The notes under the pieces: generated by a model
What the model saw: the letters and a program-made list of their open reading frames with translations, nothing else
Told to the model about the DNA's origin: nothing
Database searches by the model: none
Assembly (NCBI GenBank): GCA_022497145.1
Contig: MU385915.1
Location: 1 to 64,000, forward strand
Direction: 5' to 3'
From: Rostrohypoxylon terebratum
Lineage: Eukaryota > Ascomycota > Sordariomycetes > Xylariales > Hypoxylaceae
DNA: 64,000 nt
Made by a program: the position numbers and the translations under genes
Part shown: piece by piece, positions 58,748 to 64,000 of the stretch
Layout: each line of letters opens with the position of its first letter
Position numbering within the stretch: the stretch's first letter is position 1

Positions 58748-61700
58748 TAATTCCCCCCCAATCCCCTGATCGACGTTGATAATTCCCAACAACAGGCTCA
58801 ACCTAGCAAACGAACCCCAGTCAGACAATTCGTCTCTGCCGTGATGTGATGCTAGACCAATATGTATGCTAAGGATGCAAAGATGCAAATCAGACCCAAC
58901 ACGCCGGGTGTTTTGAAAAAGTTTACCTATTCCGGCAAAAACCCTACCTCGAAGTCGCGGTCTAGTGGTCTAGGGATCTAGTCTTAGTAGAGTGACAGCG
59001 CAACCGAGTCGTCGGGTCGCCCTATCGTATCATTTACATCATTCACATCACTCACATGTGCTCAGGGTTTAGATCCATGGATACGTCAGGTAGCATTCCT
59101 TAGCATCGGTACTCGCCCGCGATGATCAAGAATCCTTCATCGTAAGTCTATTCTTAGTAGATTAGGCGTCTGAGTAGTATTATCCAGCTGGGATCATGTT
59201 AGGGCTGTCTCTTATCTCCCTTCTTACTGGCTACCTACCGTTCCTACCAGGGACGTGTAACTCTCTCGAGCACTTCAGGTGTAGCACAAGCAAGTTAATT
59301 CCAGTAATTCACACTCTTGGCCACGGGAAATCTTCTTTCAGCTCTCACATTAGCGCCTCACCGTAGGTTTGGGTCTACTCTAGCTGCTCTGGCTGCTCTA
59401 GCAGCTCTAGTACTACTGCTTTGGTCTTTGGCTAGTTGCCGCTAGTCGCAACAGCACTGACACCTTGTTTTAGACTCTAATTCCTTCCCGCATAACTATA
59501 CCTATAGAGGCCCTTTACCTAACCACATAGAGATGATTGGGCGCTCGTGTCAGTACAGCCTCATGCATTTGCACTTACATCTGCGCGAAGTTTACATGGC
59601 ATGGCGGCGCAGCCTAGTGGCCTCTATCCAGCAGCCGGTCTGAGGAGGCCCCCCTTACCGTAGAGATAAGGGCGCATGTATTCGAGCGCCCTTTCACCAA
59701 CTCATCAATTTACATATATCGCCGGTAGGAAAAACTCCCTCTGCAGGCATGCGTCGTGACGTGCTTGGCTACCCGCCTCCATGTGCAATCGATGTAGAAA
59801 CTTGTCCATATCGTTGATCTCGCCAGCGATCAGCGACCATCGGCCGGCTAATCTGCCAGACGTGCAGCTAAAGTCCGTGCTGATCTCCGGCGCCAAGGCC
59901 CGAGAAGCAGGCAATCTTCACTACCTACGGCGGCCGAGGCCTTATCCGCAGATCGATATTACGCTTGTTTAATCTAGAATATATGTGGGTTGTGGGTTGT
60001 CCTGTGTTTATATGAGGAAAGGAGGCCGAGTCGCCCCTATCTCCGGAATGTGATGACCTACCTGCCAGCCGCTCCCGCGAATATACTTCATTGATGTCTC
60101 AGTTCGACGCCACAACTCTCACAGCTTCCTTTTTCTGTTGAGATAGAGTGGATATAGTACGATAGTGCGAGATCTAGCCGCCCTGTGTTCAGGGTTGAGT
60201 GTTGTTGAGAATATCCCCCTAGTCGAGTTAGTACGTGTAGGAGGCTTTTCGGGATCGCATTCCGTGAACACAACCGCAATTTCCCCCACGAATATTTATC
60301 CCTTTTGTCGAAAAGAAAAGGCAGTCGAGGTAAGTTAGCGGGGAAGGACGATCCCGTCCCGCAGTCGTCGCTGTGATGTCGGTGAATTGCAACGAACTAG
60401 CAGACACGAAGAGGCTGATCTCCTGATCTTCGTTAATGATTTTTTTTTCAATAGCTCGTACACGTACGGATACAGGTAGAGAGGTAGGTCGCTACAATAT
60501 CGAGCAATCTAATATCCTGGAGTTACGGTGATTCGAGAACTTCGGATCTGGAGTTCTTGGTATGTTCTGTAGTACTACGCAGAAGCAATGAGGTATCACT
60601 AGAATGGAGGGGCGGGATTGGTTTTGTTGCACCACAGCAGGTACTTTCTTTTTCCCAAAAATTGCTGTGGCGTCTGCAGGTATCCAGACAGCAAGATAAT
60701 TCACATACCTGGGGGTCTAAAGTCTTCATTTCTATGCATGCCACTCCACTCCCGATAGTGCTCCGGCTGGGAGGTCGAAGTAAAGGTCGCTGTACACAAT
60801 CGTTCTGCAACAAATTAGCAAAGCCATCATCGCTGAACTGACCACTTCAGCATGCGAGAGCTAACGATGACACTACTTCGGCATGAAAGATGAGCCGTCG
60901 GCGCCGCATTTCGTGCAGACGCCGTGAAACATAGTCCGATAATTTCGTAACTCGTCTCCATACCAACCAGGTGCCGAGCTGTAACGGTCTCCAGGGCTGC
61001 GCCTCCGGTCCCAAGCAACAACAATGACTGTCCTCGTAAACCTGACGACACTGAGTACTCCTGTGCGAGTCACGAGGGGGTGCTATGCGTGGTCGCCGGT
61101 CATGCTGTACGTTGGTAGAAAAGGGCAATAAGAGAAGCTGACAATTTTCAACGATAACTTATCATCCCTCGGGCTTAACTCCTCAGTCGTAATGCGTATC
61201 GATTCGGGTTTTACAACCCGAAAGAGGTTGCGGGCTATGTAGCTAGCCAGCTTGCTGATATGATCGCGCAGCATTGTATTCCTGTATTCCTGCAAGCCCT
61301 TCGGCCAATCGCCCACCCATCTTCTTCCAGCTCGGAATATGAGTTTCGCCGGATTGCATCCCACGATCGACTTATTCTCGAAAAGTCCAGGACGGTTGTC
61401 AGAAGTCGGCTTCTTAGGTGTGAGCTGTAAATTGGTTGGATGTTGGCGCAGATTCGCGTATGGTAGCATTGATCTAGACCCTTGGGACAAGCTTCGCGAT
61501 GTATCGGCAATCAGAATACTACCCTTCTACCCACGCTTCTAGTTTCGGTTCGATCGTTCGATTGGTCCTAGGATTTCGCTCGGTGGAGTTCGTCTCGGCC
61601 GACGCTGCGCAAGGCGAACAGAGCTGCACCCATCCACATGAGATGATCTGCAGGGCTGAGAAAAAGGTTGCCAAGGTAGCCTTCGACGGTGGTCATGGTG

Positions 61701-61792
61701 CTATAGGATTCCATAAACAGCTTAGTTGGAGCGTGGTGGTCAGGGCTGGAAGTTCATGATCGCCTCTAGGATGTTGAGATCCTACTGTCAAG

Positions 61793-62370
61793 GTGGTGCG
61801 GGAGGGAGATCCTTCGGGATATAGGTATTTGACGTTTCAAGATATGCCCGTTTCAGTGCAGCTTTTTTACCTATCTATGAACACACAACCACTGTTCGTT
61901 CTCGACTCATCGACACGTAATCAAAAGGTCGGCACACTCGTCCCTCTCGGTGACCTCTGGTGCGATTCGCGGCTGCCGGCTAAGACGGATCGTCCCATAT
62001 CGGACCCCCAAGGCTTTCCCAAGAGCTCAGGGTCAACGCTAAGGGCTGTCTGGAGAAGCATGGAATTGTTTCATAAGGAGACATTTCGTTTCAATATCAT
62101 CTGTCAACAGCTTGCCAAATTTTGAGATAACCTACGTGAGTTAGAAACACTACCAGCTAATCCGTATCCCCTTAGTACCTTCGACAATACCGGTATTGGA
62201 TACTTACGGTCGACATCACCACTCTCGGATAGTACGGAAGGAATCTTTTCCGAGGCATTTATTATGACCCATTCCGATCTGGGGTTCTGTAGAAGTGGCT
62301 GCACTCTTCGGCTCCGATATCTGTTTTCGTTGAAGTTATCGACTCATCTAAATGACACAATTCACAAATG
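61793..62370 (+). pseudogene. Unidentified frame broken by one stop
   Basis: Frame +61793 is open for 110 codons, has one TGA at 62123-62125, and then stays open for about 80 more codons to a stop near 62370. A run of about 190 codons with one stop is unusual for this stop-rich region. The translation contains natural-looking stretches (LRAVWRSMELFHKETF; LETLPANPYPLSTFDNTG), but I recognise no family. It could be a recently inactivated gene, two exons whose intron covers the stop, or chance. No upstream exon could be placed. Confidence 0.25.
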
Positions 62371-64000
62371 ATGCTAATAGTTACCCACCAACTCGGTGTT
62401 TACGAAAAGTGTAAGCGAAATGTCGTTACCAGGTTGCGGGATTATGTCGCCGATGTCGACATCACGTTGTGACTGCCAATCCTCATACGACGGTCACGTA
62501 TGCCAATACCCAATCAAAATTCACAATTTGGAATATAGATGTCGAGTGAAATATAGGTAGTCACATCTATTAGCACCTGACATAAGATCATGTAGACCTC
62601 GGTGCTCATTAGTGACCGATTCACCGATCCTGAAAGTCGATGGCGTTGGCTACCGCAGAGCACATACTTACGGGTTGAGCGGTGAGATCTTTCGACCACT
62701 AGATTTGCTTTATTACTGACGCCCTTGCGTGGCGTCGCTTGAAGGGCAGCCAAGCTTACGTATCACCGAGTGTGGCGTCCCGATCTCAGTCATCTCATGC
62801 TTGGCTATAGAACGCAAAAGCACACACAAAAAAAAATCAACTACTACTCTGGTTTCAGGGACAACACTCCTCACATAAGCAGCATATAATACACATATAA
62901 TATACATATAATATACAGGCGGGAATTATAGCCCAAATGTCGAAATGCCCAACTTATCGTTCTGAGTCAGAGCAGTCCGGCTCTAGATACGAGTACGTGA
63001 GCTGACATCGGTCCCGAGAATTCTGTAGGGCTGTGACATGAACTGCAGGATTAAGTGCTAGTCTAGAGGGGTGATTATCCAATGTCATCTGCGCCCTTTT
63101 TTCGAGAATTTCAACGTCGAGTTATGTAATGATATCTGCAAGCTTGGGTCGGCGATACCTAGGACTGACGAATACTTCAGACCAACACTTCAGAACAATA
63201 TCATCTTCCCCGAAAGCTAGAACCAAATTAATCAAAATAGCAATAAGGATAAGACCCCACGTTCTTGGAGTTGATATGAAGGTCTTCAATGGCCAGGCCG
63301 GCCTCGATTATTAACCACTCACAGCCTGTGAGTATGCGTGTATGTAGCAGAATGAAACACCAGCATATGTCGTGCACGACGACACGTCCCAATGTCTATC
63401 AGACATACGCGTAGACACATACAAGCCGGTCATGTTTCTGTAGTATACCTCCTTAGTTCATATACATACGAGTTTTCCAAAGGGATAATGTCGTATGGAC
63501 GGGGTGGTTCCTCCGGGGCTCGCAGCCCTCCCGGCCCGTCGGGAATAGTATATAGACTTAATGTGTCATTACTCTAGGAAGGTATATACGCCGTTGACGT
63601 ATGGGATGTCGGCATGCAAGATTTCTGCAGCAGAGATGCCGGCAAACGCAAGCCGGCGTACGCAACAGGGGGAAGATCATGCCTTCTTCAAGGGGCAACG
63701 GCTCTCAAATACATGACTGTCGGTATGTCGGTACCGAGGCACTTTCTATGAGGATATGTGCTCCTGCTTCTTGCGGTCTGCAGTGTAAAGATTTCACATA
63801 TGCTGCGGAAAGCGACATAGCCGCCCGTTTCTGTCCAACTAGTTTGCGAGCTATCATATAACGGGAATAAGTCAACACCCCTTTTGAACGAGCCTTTCGT
63901 ATATATCTAGAGAACCGCTTCCTATCTGCCACCTCTCCCATTATGCCCATTATCGTGATAGCTCAAGCCATACGAAAACGCTAAGACATCTCGGGGAGAC

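Larger units (their letters stand above)
55820..64000. other. Eight-kilobase region without a recognised gene
   Basis: The first part is the promoter and leader region of the Cmr1-type gene, with GAGTGTG repeats (56338-56360) and GGTGTAT repeats (56399-56428). A 22-base C run is at 58726-58747 and an AT-rich ATATAATATAC repeat near 62884-62918. Frames reach 135 codons without recognisable domains. The only stretch that looks coding-like over a distance is described separately at 61793-62370. Confidence 0.4.

Noticed and set aside
61083..61490. 135-codon minus-strand frame and neighbouring frames at 60847-61128
   Set aside because: Some natural-looking ends (for example VCTKCGADGSSFMPK), but no consistent exon chain or family could be built.
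1..64000. CRISPR arrays, complete transposons, rRNA operons
   Set aside because: No regularly spaced repeats, no transposase or reverse transcriptase domains and no rRNA-like stretches were recognised in any frame, as expected for a fungal chromosomal arm without active elements here.

Overview
The window comes from a filamentous ascomycete (Pezizomycotina), most likely a Sordariomycete and possibly Xylariales. The evidence is the short (52-139 bp) GT-AG introns with CTRAY-like branch points, the fungus-specific protein families (SAT-type non-reducing polyketide synthase, Zn(II)2Cys6 regulators, Cmr1-type C2H2/Zn2Cys6 regulator) and the gene-poor spacers full of TAGG/CCTA runs. The lineage guess is inference only.

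Layout. 1-5 kb: a decayed Zn2Cys6 transcription factor (about 677-2588, +), then two small cysteine-rich reading frames (3185-3421 and 3824-4102, both -) that share cysteine spacing. 5.6-14.8 kb: three intact + strand genes, namely an Osh3-type oxysterol-binding protein, a secreted short GH35 beta-galactosidase and a secreted Fet3/Abr1-like multicopper oxidase. A degenerate telomere-like tract lies between the first two. 20.8-27.4 kb: a complete SAT-KS-AT-PT-ACP-ACP-TE polyketide synthase of the DHN-melanin (PKS1/PksP) kind. 36.9-38.1 kb: an AflR-type Zn2Cys6 regulator (+). 46.6-47.6 kb: a tri/tetrahydroxynaphthalene reductase (-). 52.6-55.8 kb: a Cmr1/Pig1-type melanin regulator (-). The last 8 kb has no recognisable gene, only one long frame broken by a single stop.

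How the genes fit together. The polyketide synthase makes the naphthol precursor of DHN melanin, the reductase carries out the NADPH-dependent step(s) toward scytalone and vermelone, and the Cmr1-type protein is the family's known activator of these genes. The AflR-type protein is a likely second, pathway-level regulator. The multicopper oxidase is a plausible but unproven polymerising enzyme. No scytalone dehydratase is visible, so it must lie elsewhere. The core melanin genes are spread over about 35 kb with 5-10 kb gaps that contain only simple repeats and small palindromes. All exon joins were worked out by eye from splice consensus and reading frame; they agree with total lengths divisible by three and unbroken motifs.
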